Source: Marivirga harenae
Lineage (GTDB): Bacteria; Bacteroidota; Bacteroidia; Cytophagales; Cyclobacteriaceae
DNA: 64,000 nt
Direction of reading: 5' to 3'
Assembly: GCF_030534335.1 (NCBI RefSeq)
Contig: NZ_CP130565.1
Coordinates: 2,129,501-2,193,500, forward strand
Part shown: positions 1-9,067 of the stretch, in pieces
How positions within the stretch are numbered: the stretch's first letter is position 1
How the letters are laid out: each line of letters begins with the position of its first letter
Notes under the pieces: generated by a model
Databases searched by the model: none
What the model was told of the DNA's origin: nothing
The model's input: the letters and a program-made list of their open reading frames with translations, nothing else
Made by a program: the position numbers and the translations under genes

Positions 1-56
1 ATGCTTTAATGAAACTTGAGCTTCCTAGTGGAGTTGATGTAGAGATTAAGGTGTAA
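1..56 (+). CDS. rpsJ: 30S ribosomal protein S10 (uS10), 3' end only
   Basis: Last 17 codons and stop of ribosomal protein S10, a 30S head protein that also acts as NusE in transcription antitermination. The frame enters from the left edge at base 3 and reads ALMKLELPSGVDVEIKV, which matches the usual C-terminal tail of S10. The gene lies upstream of rplC as in S10 operons, but here a terminator and a promoter separate them. Partial because the window begins inside it. Confidence 0.85.
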   Translation, partial: ALMKLELPSGVDVEIKV

Positions 57-75
57 TTGTACAATATTAAAAATG

Positions 76-115
76 AGAAAACCAATGGTCTGTGAATCAT
101 TGGTTTTTCTTTTTT
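76..115 (+). terminator. Rho-independent terminator after rpsJ
   Basis: The arms AAAACCAATG and CATTGGTTTT face each other over a 10-base loop (88-97) and are followed by a T-rich run through about 115. It lies between rpsJ and rplC, so at least part of the upstream transcription should stop here. Confidence 0.8.
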
Positions 116-144
116 AGAATTTAGTATTTTTTAGTGTTGTAAGT

Positions 145-174
145 TTTGTAGCTTATAATATTTTACTAACTTTG
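145..174 (+). promoter_or_regulatory. Bacteroidota-type promoter for the rplC cluster
   Basis: A -7 element TAACTTTG (167-174) fits the Bacteroidota consensus TAnnTTTG, and TTTG at 145-148 stands 18 bases upstream as a -33 element. The predicted leader (about 180-234) precedes rplC. Its first bases resemble the leader that follows the rpsH promoter near 6536. Confidence 0.75.
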
Positions 175-234
175 CAGTCCTTTCGGGAAAAGCTACGGTA
201 AAACCCGTTTAAAGGTTGTTAATCAAACTTAATA

Positions 235-873
235 ATGTCTGGAATAATAGGAAAAAAAATCGGAATGACTAGTATCTACGGTGTCGATGGACGAAATGTC
301 GCATGCACGGTGATAGAGGCTGGTCCTTGTGTGGTTACACAAGTAAAAAAAGAGGAGACCGATGGTTATTCTGCTATTCAATTGGGCTATGACGAGCGCA
401 AGGAGAAGAATACACCAAAAGCATTGCAGGGGCATTTTAAAAATGCTCAAACAACGCCTAAGAAGAAACTAGCTGAGTTTCGTGAATACGAAGGTTACGA
501 CACTTTCGTGGATAACTATAGTTTAGGTCAGACAGTGACCATCAGCGATGTTTTTGAAGAAGGTGATTTTGTTGATGTTGCAGGTTCTTCCAAAGGTAAA
601 GGATTCCAAGGTGTTGTAAAACGTCATGGTTTCGGTGGGGTTGGTCAAGCGACTCACGGTCAACATAATAGACAAAGAGCACCGGGTTCGATCGGTGGTG
701 CTTCTTATCCGGCAAGAGTATTTCCGGGTATGCGTATGGCTGGTAGAACAGGTGGGGAGAGAGTTAAGAACACCAACTTAAAGGTGTTGAAGATTATCCC
801 TGAGAAGAACTTACTATTAGTAAGTGGGTCAATACCAGGTGCTAAAAATTCATTTGTAATAATAGAGAAATAA
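235..873 (+). CDS. rplC: 50S ribosomal protein L3 (uL3)
   Basis: Large-subunit protein that binds 23S rRNA early in assembly and sends a loop to the peptidyl transferase centre. The 212-residue product has the normal family length. The loop is recognisable at about residues 118-175, with [15 protein letters not shown] and the Gln-containing [11 protein letters not shown] stretch that is methylated in some bacteria. It is the first gene of the long ribosomal cluster and follows a clear promoter; rplD starts 2 bases after its stop. The ATG at 235 gives the standard [12 protein letters not shown] start. Confidence 0.97.
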   Translation: MSGIIGKKIGMTSIYGVDGRNVACTVIEAGPCVVTQVKKEETDGYSAIQLGYDERKEKNTPKALQGHFKNAQTTPKKKLAEFREYEGYDTFVDNYSLGQTVTISDVFEEGDFVDVAGSSKGKGFQGVVKRHGFGGVGQATHGQHNRQRAPGSIGGASYPARVFPGMRMAGRTGGERVKNTNLKVLKIIPEKNLLLVSGSIPGAKNSFVIIEK

Positions 874-875
874 AG

Positions 876-1502
876 ATGGAGCTTTCAATTTTAAAACATA
901 CAGGCGAAGACACCGGAAGAAAAGTTTCTTTATCGGATGCCATCTTTGATATAGAGCCAAATGATCACGCTATTTATTTAGATGTGAAACAGAAAATGGC
1001 TAATGCGAGACAAGGAACGCATAAATCTAAAGAGAGAGCGGAAATTTCTGGGTCAACTAGGAAAATCAAAAAGCAAAAAGGTACTGGTACTGCACGTGCT
1101 GGTAGTATTAAGTCACCGATCTTTAAAGGTGGTGGTAGAGTATTCGGACCAAGACCAAAAGACTACAGCTTCAAATTAAATAAAAAGTTAAAAGCAGTTG
1201 CTAGAAAATCGGCTTTAACTTATAAAGCAAAGGATCAGATGATTTCTGTATTAGAGGGATTCACTTTTAATGAAGTGAAAACTAAGAACTATACGGAAAT
1301 GCTGAACAAATTGTCTTTGGATAATAAAAAGACACTTTTGGTTCTTCCGGAGGTAGATAAAAACATTGTTTTGTCTGGAAGAAATATTAGGAATACGCAA
1401 GTAACTACAGTTGATTCATTAAATACGTATGATGTACTTCATGCTGATCAGTTGCTTTTCGTTGAAGGTTCTTTAGAGAAAATTGAAAACTTATTTAAGT
1501 AA
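876..1502 (+). CDS. rplD: 50S ribosomal protein L4 (uL4)
   Basis: Large-subunit protein whose extended loop lines the peptide exit tunnel. The 208-residue product carries the characteristic basic glycine-rich loop ([13 protein letters not shown], then [15 protein letters not shown]) at about residues 65-98, followed by a globular domain. It lies between rplC and rplW with gaps of only a few bases, as in most bacterial S10 operons. In E. coli L4 also represses its own operon; nothing visible here shows whether that applies. Confidence 0.97.
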   Translation: MELSILKHTGEDTGRKVSLSDAIFDIEPNDHAIYLDVKQKMANARQGTHKSKERAEISGSTRKIKKQKGTGTARAGSIKSPIFKGGGRVFGPRPKDYSFKLNKKLKAVARKSALTYKAKDQMISVLEGFTFNEVKTKNYTEMLNKLSLDNKKTLLVLPEVDKNIVLSGRNIRNTQVTTVDSLNTYDVLHADQLLFVEGSLEKIENLFK

Positions 1503-1507
1503 AAGAT

Positions 1508-1795
1508 ATGAGCGTTTTAGTTAAACCATTAGTAACGGAAAAAGTCTCAGCCCTCAACGAAAAAGGTAAATATGGATTTGTTGTAGATATCAATGCAAAC
1601 AAAATCCAAATTAAAGCTGAGGTTGAAAAAACTTACGGTGTAAATGTAGAGAGTATAAATACCATGAAATATTTGGGAAAGCAGAAATCTCGTTACACTA
1701 AGTCTAGGATTCTTACTGGAAGAAAGCCTAGTTTCAAAAAAGCAATTGTAACTGTAGCAGAAGGAGAGGTAATCGATTTCTACAGCGAAATTTAA
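1508..1795 (+). CDS. rplW: 50S ribosomal protein L23 (uL23)
   Basis: Large-subunit protein at the tunnel exit that docks trigger factor and SRP. The 95-residue product has the typical opening VLVKPLVTEKVS and the basic hairpin around KYLGKQKSRYTKSRI. The length is normal for the family. It sits five bases after rplD and eleven before rplB, in standard S10-operon order. Confidence 0.97.
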   Translation: MSVLVKPLVTEKVSALNEKGKYGFVVDINANKIQIKAEVEKTYGVNVESINTMKYLGKQKSRYTKSRILTGRKPSFKKAIVTVAEGEVIDFYSEI

Positions 1796-1806
1796 TGATC
1801 TGAAAA

Positions 1807-2628
1807 ATGGCAGTTAAAAAATTAAGACCAGTTACAGCTGGACAAAGATATAGGTTAGCACCGGTTTATACCGAGCTTAGCAAGGTGGCTCCCGAAAAGT
1901 CATTGTTGGCTCCAAGTAAAAAATCAGGTGGAAGAAACAATTCAGGACGGATGACTATGCGCTACTTAGGTGGTGGGCATAAGCAGAGTTTGAGGATTGT
2001 TGACTTTAAAAGGAATAAGTTTAACATTCCTGCTAAAGTAGCTACTTTAGAGTATGATCCAGGAAGAACAGCTTTTATTGCATTGTTGCATTATGCTGAT
2101 GGAGAGAAAAGATACATCTTGGCTCCCAATGGGTTGAAAGTAGGAGATAGCATTGTTTCAGGTAAAGGCATAGCACCAGAAGTGGGAAATGCATTACCAT
2201 TATCGGATATACCTTTGGGTACCATTATCCATAATATTGAAATTAAGCCTGGTGCAGGTGGTGCTATGTCAAGAAGTGCAGGTTCTTATGCTCAATTGTT
2301 GGCCAGAGATGGTAAATATGCGACTTTGAAATTGCCTTCTGGTGAGATGAGATTGGTTTTAGCTACATGCATGGCCACAGTGGGAACTGTGTCAAATGCG
2401 GATCACATGATTGTGAAATTAGGTAAGGCTGGTCGTAAACGGTGGTTGGGAAGAAGACCTAGAACAAGAGCAGTTGTTATGAACCCAGTTGATCACCCGA
2501 TGGGTGGTGGTGAAGGTAGAGCCTCAGGCGGTCACCCACGATCAAGAAAAGGTTTATTGGCTAAAGGTTTAAAAACCAGAACGCCTAAGAAATATTCCAA
2601 TAAATTAATTATCGGTAAAAAGAAATAA
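1807..2628 (+). CDS. rplB: 50S ribosomal protein L2 (uL2)
   Basis: Highly conserved large-subunit protein needed for subunit joining and peptidyl transferase activity. The 273-residue product has the RNA-binding OB and SH3-like core and the C-terminal signature [17 protein letters not shown], including the conserved His at residue 230. Its size matches E. coli L2. rpsS follows after three bases. Confidence 0.98.
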   Translation: MAVKKLRPVTAGQRYRLAPVYTELSKVAPEKSLLAPSKKSGGRNNSGRMTMRYLGGGHKQSLRIVDFKRNKFNIPAKVATLEYDPGRTAFIALLHYADGEKRYILAPNGLKVGDSIVSGKGIAPEVGNALPLSDIPLGTIIHNIEIKPGAGGAMSRSAGSYAQLLARDGKYATLKLPSGEMRLVLATCMATVGTVSNADHMIVKLGKAGRKRWLGRRPRTRAVVMNPVDHPMGGGEGRASGGHPRSRKGLLAKGLKTRTPKKYSNKLIIGKKK

Positions 2629-2631
2629 TAG

Positions 2632-2910
2632 ATGGCTAGATCATTAAAAAAAGGACCTTATATCGACTTTCGTCTTGAGAAGAAAGTTGATAACATGAAT
2701 GACTCCGGTAAGAAATCGGTTATCAAAACTTGGTCAAGAAGATCTATGATTTCTCCTGATTTTGTTGGTCATACTTTTGCAGTACATAACGGGAATAAGT
2801 TTATTCCAGTATATGTAACTGAAAACATGGTAGGACATAAACTAGGTGAATTTTCACCGACCAGAAATTTCAGGGGTCATATAAACAAAAAAGATAAAGG
2901 TAAGAGATAA
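2632..2910 (+). CDS. rpsS: 30S ribosomal protein S19 (uS19)
   Basis: Small-subunit head protein that forms a complex with S13 and contacts the A-site finger. The 92-residue product starts [12 protein letters not shown] and contains the family signature KTWSRRSMI with [23 protein letters not shown] spread over residues 33-74. Its stop overlaps the rplV start by one base (TAATG), suggesting translational coupling. Confidence 0.97.
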   Translation: MARSLKKGPYIDFRLEKKVDNMNDSGKKSVIKTWSRRSMISPDFVGHTFAVHNGNKFIPVYVTENMVGHKLGEFSPTRNFRGHINKKDKGKR

Positions 2911-3296
2911 TGGAAGCAATAGCTAAATTAAATAACGTACCTACTTCTCCTAGAAAAATGAGGATGGTAGTGGATCTTATCAGAGGAGAAAAAGTGAATC
3001 GTGCTTTGAACATTTTAAAGTTTGAATCTAAGCATGGTGCTGCTAGAATTGAGAAATTATTGCTTTCTGCAATTGCCAACTGGCAACAAGCAAATCCTGA
3101 ACTTGATCTTGAAGATGCGGATTTATTTGTAAAGTCTGTTCAAGTTGATGGTGGTAGGGTTTTGAAAAGATTAAGACCTGCCCCTCAAGGTAGAGCTCAT
3201 AGAATTAGAAAAAGATCAAACCATGTAACTTTGATTGTTGACAGTGCTGCGGACAAAGCGGTATTGGCTGAATCTGATAACGCTGAAAATAAATAA
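2910..3296 (+). CDS. rplV: 50S ribosomal protein L22 (uL22)
   Basis: Large-subunit protein whose beta-hairpin lines the exit tunnel, a known site of macrolide-resistance changes. The 128-residue product has the typical N-terminus ([17 protein letters not shown]) and the hairpin with [19 protein letters not shown] at about residues 80-98. The tail (residues 115-128) is acidic. The start overlaps the rpsS stop by one base. Confidence 0.97.
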   Translation: MEAIAKLNNVPTSPRKMRMVVDLIRGEKVNRALNILKFESKHGAARIEKLLLSAIANWQQANPELDLEDADLFVKSVQVDGGRVLKRLRPAPQGRAHRIRKRSNHVTLIVDSAADKAVLAESDNAENK

Positions 3297-3298
3297 CA

Positions 3299-4030
3299 AT
3301 GGGACAGAAAGTTAATCCAATAGGTTTTCGTTTAGGAATTGTTCGTGGTTGGGAATCCAACTGGTACGGAGGAAAAGGCTTGTCTTTTTCTGACAAACTA
3401 ATCGAAGATCAAAAGATAAGAGAATATATATTAGCTCGTATTCCTAAAGGAGGAATCTCTAAGATTGTTATCGAAAGAACTTTAAAAAGAATCACTTTAA
3501 CAGTTCATACTGCTAGGCCAGGTGTTGTAATCGGAAAAGGTGGTAGTGAAGTAGATAAGCTAAAAGAAGAGCTTAAAAAATTAACTGGCAAAGATGTTCA
3601 GATAAATATTTTTGAGATCAAGCGTCCGGAGTTAGATGCTAAATTAATTGGTGAATCTATTGGTCAGCAGTTAAAAGCAAGAATTTCCTACAGGAGAGCA
3701 ATGAAGCAAGCAATTGCTTCAGCAATGAGGGTAGGTGCTCAAGGGATAAAAGTTAAAGTTTCAGGTCGTTTAGGCGGTGCTGAAATGGCACGTACCGAAA
3801 TGTACAAAGAAGGAAGAATTCCTTTGCATACTTTAAGGGCGGATATCGACTATGAAACAACTCATGCGCACACAATATATGGAACTATTGGTGTAAAAGT
3901 ATGGGTTTTCAAAGGAGAGGTTTTCGGCAAGAGAGACTTGTCGCTGAATGTTGGGGCAGGTACTCCTGGAAAAGGTGGTGGCCCGGCTAATAATAGAAGA
4001 AGTGAACGTCCTAAAAGAAAGCGTAAGTAA
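3299..4030 (+). CDS. rpsC: 30S ribosomal protein S3 (uS3)
   Basis: Small-subunit head protein at the mRNA entry channel, part of the ribosomal helicase site. The 243-residue product opens [13 protein letters not shown], carries a type II KH domain with the [14 protein letters not shown] motif near residues 74-87, and has the C-terminal S3 domain with [14 protein letters not shown] short Arg/Lys-rich tail ends the protein. It follows rplV after two bases; a 30-base gap precedes rplP. Confidence 0.97.
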   Translation: MGQKVNPIGFRLGIVRGWESNWYGGKGLSFSDKLIEDQKIREYILARIPKGGISKIVIERTLKRITLTVHTARPGVVIGKGGSEVDKLKEELKKLTGKDVQINIFEIKRPELDAKLIGESIGQQLKARISYRRAMKQAIASAMRVGAQGIKVKVSGRLGGAEMARTEMYKEGRIPLHTLRADIDYETTHAHTIYGTIGVKVWVFKGEVFGKRDLSLNVGAGTPGKGGGPANNRRSERPKRKRK

Positions 4031-4060
4031 TCGCTTTCTTGGTTAAAAAATATTTGAGAA

Positions 4061-4495
4061 ATGTTACAGCCAAAGAGAACAAAATTTAGGAAAAAGCAAA
4101 AGGGAAGAGTAAAAGGTATTGCTCAAAGAGGGCATAGAATTGCTTTCGGTAGTTTTGCTTTGAAGTCACTGGAGCCGGGTTGGATTACCAGTAGACAAAT
4201 AGAGGCCGCAAGGATTGCCATGACTAGGGCGATGAAGAGGCAAGGTCAGGTTTGGATTAGGATTTTCCCAGACAAACCTATAACGAAGAAACCTGCAGAG
4301 GTTCGTATGGGTAAAGGTAAAGGGGCGCCAGAATATTGGGTAGCTACCGTTAAACCTGGAACCATTATGTTTGAAGCTGGTGGTGTACCGATGGATTTAG
4401 CTAAAGAAGCTTTAAGATTGGCAGCACAAAAATTGCCGGTTAAAACCAAATTTTCAGTAAGAAGGGACTATGCAGAAAACCCTATTGTAATATGA
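4061..4495 (+). CDS. rplP: 50S ribosomal protein L16 (uL16)
   Basis: Large-subunit protein that contacts the A-site tRNA and is incorporated late in assembly. The 144-residue product starts [16 protein letters not shown] and contains the signature [20 protein letters not shown] and GAPEYWVA. The length is slightly above the E. coli protein. The last four bases overlap the start of rpmC (ATGA overlap), consistent with coupled translation. Confidence 0.97.
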   Translation: MLQPKRTKFRKKQKGRVKGIAQRGHRIAFGSFALKSLEPGWITSRQIEAARIAMTRAMKRQGQVWIRIFPDKPITKKPAEVRMGKGKGAPEYWVATVKPGTIMFEAGGVPMDLAKEALRLAAQKLPVKTKFSVRRDYAENPIVI

Positions 4496-4686
4496 AAAAC
4501 GCTGATATAAAGAAATTATCCATTGACGAGCTCAATGAGAATATTAAAGTTGAAGGACAAAAGCTTCATAAGTTGAAGTTTGCACATGCGATCTCTCCTA
4601 TAGAGAATCCTATGCAGATAAGAGATACTCGTAAGAATATTGCTCGTTTGCAGACTGAACTAAGAAGTAAAGTACTTGCTAAATAA
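4492..4686 (+). CDS. rpmC: 50S ribosomal protein L29 (uL29)
   Basis: Small two-helix large-subunit protein near the tunnel exit that contacts L23. The 64-residue product has the usual helical hairpin and the motif [20 protein letters not shown] followed by a [10 protein letters not shown] helix. The start overlaps the rplP stop by four bases, and rpsQ follows after eight bases. Confidence 0.96.
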   Translation: MKNADIKKLSIDELNENIKVEGQKLHKLKFAHAISPIENPMQIRDTRKNIARLQTELRSKVLAK

Positions 4687-4694
4687 TTGCTAAG

Positions 4695-4949
4695 ATGGAA
4701 AGAAACCTTAGAAAGGAAAGAGTAGGGTTAGTTGTAAGTAACAAAATGGATAAGTCCATTACCGTTTCTGTAGAAAGAAAGGTTAAACACCCTATGTATG
4801 GTAAATTCGTAAAGAAAAACACCAAATTCATGGCTCATGATGAGGCTAATGATTGTACGATTGGCGATACTGTCAAAATACAAGAAACGCGGCCGTTGAG
4901 CAAGAATAAAAAATGGAGATTAGTAGAAATCGTAGAAAGAGCTAAATAA
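4695..4949 (+). CDS. rpsQ: 30S ribosomal protein S17 (uS17)
   Basis: Primary 16S rRNA-binding protein with an OB fold. The 84-residue product contains the family motif [21 protein letters not shown] split around residues 17-38, and the signature [22 protein letters not shown]. The length is normal. It lies in the standard rpmC-rpsQ-rplN order with two bases to the next gene. Confidence 0.97.
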   Translation: MERNLRKERVGLVVSNKMDKSITVSVERKVKHPMYGKFVKKNTKFMAHDEANDCTIGDTVKIQETRPLSKNKKWRLVEIVERAK

Positions 4950-4951
4950 CC

Positions 4952-5320
4952 ATGATACAACAAGAATCAAGATTAAGTGTAGCGGATAATAGTGGTGCCA
5001 AAGAGGTATTGTGTATCCGTGTATTGGGTGGTACCAAAAGAAGGTATGCCTCCATTGGTGATAAAGTGATTGTAACTGTAAAGTCTGCTCTTTCTTCAAG
5101 TAATTTGAAAAAAGGTACTGTTTCTAGAGCCGTGATTGTACGGACTAAGAAAGAGGTGAGAAGAAAAGATGGTTCATATATTCGCTTCGAAGATAATGCT
5201 GCTGTATTATTGAATCCTAATGATGAGCCAAGAGGTACTCGTATCTTTGGCCCTGTTGCAAGAGAGTTGCGTGAAAAGCAATTCATGAAAATTGTTTCTT
5301 TAGCACCTGAAGTATTATAA
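4952..5320 (+). CDS. rplN: 50S ribosomal protein L14 (uL14)
   Basis: Large-subunit interface protein that forms bridges with 16S rRNA and is the docking site of the silencing factor RsfS. The 122-residue product has the exact usual length, opens [19 protein letters not shown] and carries [13 protein letters not shown] near the C-terminus. It starts the spc-like part of the cluster, with no promoter visible in the two-base gap. Confidence 0.97.
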   Translation: MIQQESRLSVADNSGAKEVLCIRVLGGTKRRYASIGDKVIVTVKSALSSSNLKKGTVSRAVIVRTKKEVRRKDGSYIRFEDNAAVLLNPNDEPRGTRIFGPVARELREKQFMKIVSLAPEVL

Positions 5321-5324
5321 TATT

Positions 5325-5672
5325 ATGGAGAGGAGAAAAAATAAACAAAGGAAATTTCACATACGCAAAGGCGACACTGTAAAAGTCATAGCCGGTAACG
5401 CAAAAGGTAAAACTGGAAAAGTGTTAGAAATGCTAGGTGAAAAAGATAGAGCTATCGTTGAAGGTGCAAATATTGTTACTAAACATAACAAACCTTCTGC
5501 TAATAGTCCTCAAGGTGGTATTGATAAGATTGAAGCGCCTATCCACATCAGTAATTTGATGTTGGTTGATCCAGCTACAGCTGATGCTACTAGAAGCGGA
5601 CGTAAGCTAGACGAAAACGGTAAATTACAAAGATATTCAAAAAAAACGGGGGAGGTAATCAAAAATGGCTAA
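5325..5672 (+). CDS. rplX: 50S ribosomal protein L24 (uL24)
   Basis: Assembly-initiator protein of the large subunit with a KOW domain. The 115-residue product has the KOW motif [19 protein letters not shown] near residues 15-33 and the signature [20 protein letters not shown]. Its last eight bases overlap the start of rplE in another frame, the largest overlap in this cluster. Confidence 0.97.
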   Translation: MERRKNKQRKFHIRKGDTVKVIAGNAKGKTGKVLEMLGEKDRAIVEGANIVTKHNKPSANSPQGGIDKIEAPIHISNLMLVDPATADATRSGRKLDENGKLQRYSKKTGEVIKNG

Positions 5673-6222
5673 TCCAAGATTAAAAGAATTATATCTGGGT
5701 GAAATAATTCCCGCTTTGAAAGAGAAGTTTCAATATAGCTCTGCTATGGAAGTTCCTAAACTTACTAAAATAGTAATCAATAAAGGAATCGGAGCAGCAA
5801 CTGCAGATAAGAAGCTAGTAGATACTGGTGTCGAAGAATTGACTATGATAACTGGTCAAAAAGCAGTACCGACATATGCTAAAAATTCAATCTCTAACTT
5901 TAAGTTAAGAGAAGGGATGCCGATCGGAGCTAAAGTAACGCTTAGAGGCGAAAAAATGTACGAGTTTTTGGATAGATTATTGTCTGTATCATTGCCTCGT
6001 GTACGTGATTTCCAGGGTGTAAAAGACAAAGGTTTTGACGGAAGAGGAAATTATACTCTTGGTGTTAAAGAACAGATTATTTTTCCAGAAATTAGTATTG
6101 ACAAAGTTTCTACTATTTCAGGTATGGATATAACATTTGTAACCACTGCCAATACGGATGAAGAAAGCTATGAATTGTTGAAAGCTTTCGGAACTCCATT
6201 TGCAAGTAAAAACAATCAATAA
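5665..6222 (+). CDS. rplE: 50S ribosomal protein L5 (uL5)
   Basis: Binds 5S rRNA and contacts S13 and the P-site tRNA in the central protuberance. The 185-residue product contains [14 protein letters not shown] at the N-terminus, the signature [15 protein letters not shown], and [16 protein letters not shown] near the C-terminus. The length is standard. It overlaps the end of rplX by eight bases, and rpsN follows after two bases. Confidence 0.97.
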   Translation: MANPRLKELYLGEIIPALKEKFQYSSAMEVPKLTKIVINKGIGAATADKKLVDTGVEELTMITGQKAVPTYAKNSISNFKLREGMPIGAKVTLRGEKMYEFLDRLLSVSLPRVRDFQGVKDKGFDGRGNYTLGVKEQIIFPEISIDKVSTISGMDITFVTTANTDEESYELLKAFGTPFASKNNQ

Positions 6223-6224
6223 TT

Positions 6225-6494
6225 ATGGCTAGAAAAGCAGTAATTGCCAGAGAAAAGAAGAGAGAAAGACTTGTCGCTAAATTTGCAGCCAAAAGAGCTG
6301 AGCTAAAAGCTAATGGCGACTATGAGGCTTTAGATAAATTGCCAAAAAATGCATCTCCAGTAAGATTGCACAACAGATGTAAACTTACAGGTCGTCCAAA
6401 AGGGTATATGCGTAAATTTGGGATATCAAGGGTAACGTTCCGTGAAATGGCTTCACAAGGGAAGATACCAGGTGTGACCAAAGCAAGTTGGTGA
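6225..6494 (+). CDS. rpsN: 30S ribosomal protein S14 (uS14), zinc-free form
   Basis: Small-subunit head protein next to S3 and S10. The 89-residue length and the motif [22 protein letters not shown] identify the long, zinc-independent (C-minus) form: only one cysteine is present and no CxxC pairs. It ends the first block of the ribosomal cluster; a 91-base gap with its own promoter separates it from rpsH. Confidence 0.97.
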   Translation: MARKAVIAREKKRERLVAKFAAKRAELKANGDYEALDKLPKNASPVRLHNRCKLTGRPKGYMRKFGISRVTFREMASQGKIPGVTKASW

Positions 6495-6531
6495 TTTTTA
6501 AAATTTTATTTTTATAAACAAATTAATTTCT

Positions 6532-6539
6532 TAACTTTG
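6532..6539 (+). promoter_or_regulatory. Internal promoter -7 element before rpsH
   Basis: TAACTTTG matches the Bacteroidota -7 consensus in the only sizeable gap inside the cluster (6495-6585). No good TTG-type -33 element is seen at the expected distance. The bases after it (TTTGCACGCCTGTTTCGG) resemble the start of the rplC leader, which has TTTGCA then CCTTTCGG. Confidence 0.65.
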
Positions 6540-6585
6540 CACGCCTGTTTCGGCAGAGCAAGTAGAAATTATAATTAATTAAGAG

Positions 6586-6984
6586 ATGGTAACTGATCCA
6601 ATAGCTGATTTTCTTACAAGGGTTCGTAATGCTATAAAAGCAAATCACCGAATCGTAGAAGTACCGGCATCAAACTTGAAAAAGAGTATGACCAAGGTGC
6701 TTCATGAAAAAGGTTATATCCTGAATTATAAATTTGAGGAGAATAACGGGCAAGGTAATATTAAAATTGCTTTGAAATATGATCCTGAAACAAAAACTCC
6801 AGCTATAACCAATTTGGAGAGAGTTTCAAAACCAGGGTTGAGAAAGTACTCTGATTCTGAAAATCTACCAAGGGTGTTAAATGGTTTAGGTGTTGCGATT
6901 ATGTCGACATCGAAAGGAGTTATTACTGACAAAGAGGCAAGATCGCTGAAAGTTGGTGGTGAAGTATTGTGCTACGTATATTAA
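6586..6984 (+). CDS. rpsH: 30S ribosomal protein S8 (uS8)
   Basis: Primary 16S rRNA-binding protein of the platform and, in E. coli, the repressor of the spc operon. The 132-residue product starts VTDPIADFLTRVRNA and ends with the signature GVAIMSTSKGVITDKEA and GGEVLCYVY. It is the first gene after an internal promoter, which makes an independent spc-like transcript likely. Confidence 0.97.
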   Translation: MVTDPIADFLTRVRNAIKANHRIVEVPASNLKKSMTKVLHEKGYILNYKFEENNGQGNIKIALKYDPETKTPAITNLERVSKPGLRKYSDSENLPRVLNGLGVAIMSTSKGVITDKEARSLKVGGEVLCYVY

Positions 6985-6993
6985 AGAATAGAA

Positions 6994-7548
6994 ATGTCAC
7001 GAATAGGTAAAAGTCTTATAAATCTACCTCAAGATGTAACACTTGAAATTGCTAAAGATAATTTAGTGACGGTAAAGGGTTCAAAGGGTACTCTAACACA
7101 GCAAGTAGATCCTGCTATTTCTGTTAAAAATACTGACGGAGTAATAGCACTTGAACGAGCTACGGAGTCAAAAAGACATAAAGCAATGCACGGTTTGTAC
7201 AGAGCTTTGTTGAATAATATGGTTACTGGTGTTTCAGAAGGCTTTAAAAAGCAATTGGAACTTGTAGGTGTTGGTTACAAAGCGACCGTACAGGGTAATG
7301 TATTAGAGTTGAACGTAGGGTATTCTCACAGCATATTATTAGGGTTGCCTGATGAAGTTAAAGCTACTGCTGAAACTGTAAAAGGTCAAAATCCTGTGGT
7401 AACTTTAGAGAGTTATGACAAACAATTAATTGGACAAGTAGCCGCTAAAATTAAGTCCCTACGTACTGTAGAACCTTACAAAGGTAAAGGAATTAGGTTT
7501 GTTGGTGAACAAGTTAGACGTAAAGCAGGTAAAACTGCCGCTAAATAA
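6994..7548 (+). CDS. rplF: 50S ribosomal protein L6 (uL6)
   Basis: Large-subunit protein near the sarcin-ricin loop and the factor-binding site. The 184-residue product shows the tandem L6 fold: an N-terminal [12 protein letters not shown] and a C-terminal domain with the signature [22 protein letters not shown] split over residues 159-180. The length is normal. It sits nine bases after rpsH. Confidence 0.97.
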   Translation: MSRIGKSLINLPQDVTLEIAKDNLVTVKGSKGTLTQQVDPAISVKNTDGVIALERATESKRHKAMHGLYRALLNNMVTGVSEGFKKQLELVGVGYKATVQGNVLELNVGYSHSILLGLPDEVKATAETVKGQNPVVTLESYDKQLIGQVAAKIKSLRTVEPYKGKGIRFVGEQVRRKAGKTAAK

Positions 7549-7556
7549 TATTTAAA

Positions 7557-7907
7557 ATGGCTATTAGTAAACAAAATAGACGAGCTCGAATCAAATTAGG
7601 TATTCGTAGAAAGATATCTGGAACTACTGGAACACCTCGTTTGTCGGTATTTAAAAGTAACCGTGCCATTTATGCACAAGTAATCGATGATTTGAAAGGT
7701 CATACTTTAGTTGCTGCAAATTCACTTGAACTTGGTGCTAAAAGTAATGCTGATATCGATACGGCTTCAAAAGTAGGTGAAACACTTGCCCAAAGAGCAA
7801 AAGATGCAGGCATCGAATCAATTGTATTTGATAGAGGTGGTTACAGATTTCATGGTAGAGTAAAAGCATTGGCTGACGGTGCTCGTAAAGGTGGCTTAAA
7901 ATTCTAA
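7557..7907 (+). CDS. rplR: 50S ribosomal protein L18 (uL18)
   Basis: 5S rRNA-binding protein of the central protuberance. The 116-residue product has the basic N-terminus with [14 protein letters not shown], the [18 protein letters not shown] strand and the C-terminal signature [20 protein letters not shown]. The length is typical. Gene order rplF-rplR-rpsE is standard. Confidence 0.97.
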   Translation: MAISKQNRRARIKLGIRRKISGTTGTPRLSVFKSNRAIYAQVIDDLKGHTLVAANSLELGAKSNADIDTASKVGETLAQRAKDAGIESIVFDRGGYRFHGRVKALADGARKGGLKF

Positions 7908-7911
7908 AAAT

Positions 7912-8430
7912 ATGTCTCAGAGTAATATAAAATCTGTAAGAGCAAGCGAAATCGAACTGAAGGAGAAAGTAGTAGCCATTAAAAGGGTTGCTAAAGTGGT
8001 AAAAGGAGGTAGAAGATTTAGCTTCTCTGCAATCGTAGTTGTAGGAGATGGTAATGGTGTTGTTGGTTATGGCTTAGGTAAAGCTAATGAAGTGACCGAT
8101 GCTATTACTAAAGGAATTGATGATGCTAAGAAGAATTTGGTGAAAGTTCCAATCTTAAAAGGTACTGTTCCTCATGAGCAAATTGGCAAATACAGTGGTG
8201 GATTTGTGTTGGTTAAACCAGCCTCTCCAGGTACTGGAGTAATTGCTGGAGGTGCAATGCGTGCTGTATTTGAAAGTGCTGGTGTTCATAACGTATTAGC
8301 TAAGTCTAAAGGCTCTTCGAATCCGCATAACGTAGTGAAAGCTACTTTCGATGCACTACTTAAATTGAGAGATCCATTTACGGTAGCTAAAGATAGAGGA
8401 ATTGCACTTTCTAACGTATTTAACGGGTAA
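7912..8430 (+). CDS. rpsE: 30S ribosomal protein S5 (uS5)
   Basis: Small-subunit protein at the mRNA entry site, important for decoding fidelity and a site of spectinomycin-resistance changes. The 172-residue product has the double-stranded RNA-binding domain with [20 protein letters not shown], then the domain with [18 protein letters not shown]. rpmD follows after five bases. Confidence 0.97.
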   Translation: MSQSNIKSVRASEIELKEKVVAIKRVAKVVKGGRRFSFSAIVVVGDGNGVVGYGLGKANEVTDAITKGIDDAKKNLVKVPILKGTVPHEQIGKYSGGFVLVKPASPGTGVIAGGAMRAVFESAGVHNVLAKSKGSSNPHNVVKATFDALLKLRDPFTVAKDRGIALSNVFNG

Positions 8431-8435
8431 TTACA

Positions 8436-8618
8436 ATGGCGAAGAAAATTAAGGTAACACAAACCAGAAGTGTAATAGGTAGACCTAAAAATCAAAAGCT
8501 GACGATAGAGGCTTTGGGTTTAGGAAGAATTAATAAAACTGTGACTAAAGATTCAACACCTCAGATTGAAGGTATGTTGAAGAAGGTAGCTCACTTAGTT
8601 AATGTAACTGAAGGATAA
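8436..8618 (+). CDS. rpmD: 50S ribosomal protein L30 (uL30)
   Basis: Small large-subunit protein, absent in some bacteria. The 60-residue product shows the typical pattern [18 protein letters not shown] followed by [20 protein letters not shown]. It is placed between rpsE and rplO as in spc operons, with one base before rplO. Confidence 0.96.
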   Translation: MAKKIKVTQTRSVIGRPKNQKLTIEALGLGRINKTVTKDSTPQIEGMLKKVAHLVNVTEG

Positions 8619-8619
8619 G

Positions 8620-9066
8620 ATGAAATTACATACATTAAAACCAGCAGAAGGTTCTATTAAAAATAGAAAGCGTATTGGTAGAGGTCAGGGTTCTGGTGCT
8701 GCCGGTACTGCAGGTAGAGGTCATAAGGGTGCGAAATCTAGAAGTGGATACTCTTCAAAACAAGGTTTTGAAGGTGGTCAGATGCCATTGCAAAGAAGAG
8801 TTCCTAAATTTGGTTTCAATAACTTCAATAGAGTAAGCTATAAGGCGATAAACTTAAGTGATCTTCAGATCTTACAAGAGAAATATAGTGTTGATACTAT
8901 TGATTTAGATTTGTTGAAGAGCAAAGGACTTGTTGCTAAAAATGACTTGGTTAAAATTTTAGGAAACGGAACCTTAAAAGCTAAATTGAATGTTACTGCT
9001 AATGCGTTTTCAAAGACTGCGTTAGAGGCAATCGAGAAAGCTGGAGGAACTGCATCAAAAATATAA
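8620..9066 (+). CDS. rplO: 50S ribosomal protein L15 (uL15)
   Basis: Late-assembly large-subunit protein. The 148-residue product has the glycine- and arginine-rich N-terminal extension (GRGQGSGAAGTAGRGHKGAK) that threads into 23S rRNA, then GGQMPLQRRVPKFGF and a globular C-terminal domain. secY follows after one base, as in nearly all bacteria. Confidence 0.97.
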   Translation: MKLHTLKPAEGSIKNRKRIGRGQGSGAAGTAGRGHKGAKSRSGYSSKQGFEGGQMPLQRRVPKFGFNNFNRVSYKAINLSDLQILQEKYSVDTIDLDLLKSKGLVAKNDLVKILGNGTLKAKLNVTANAFSKTALEAIEKAGGTASKI

Positions 9067-9067
9067 T

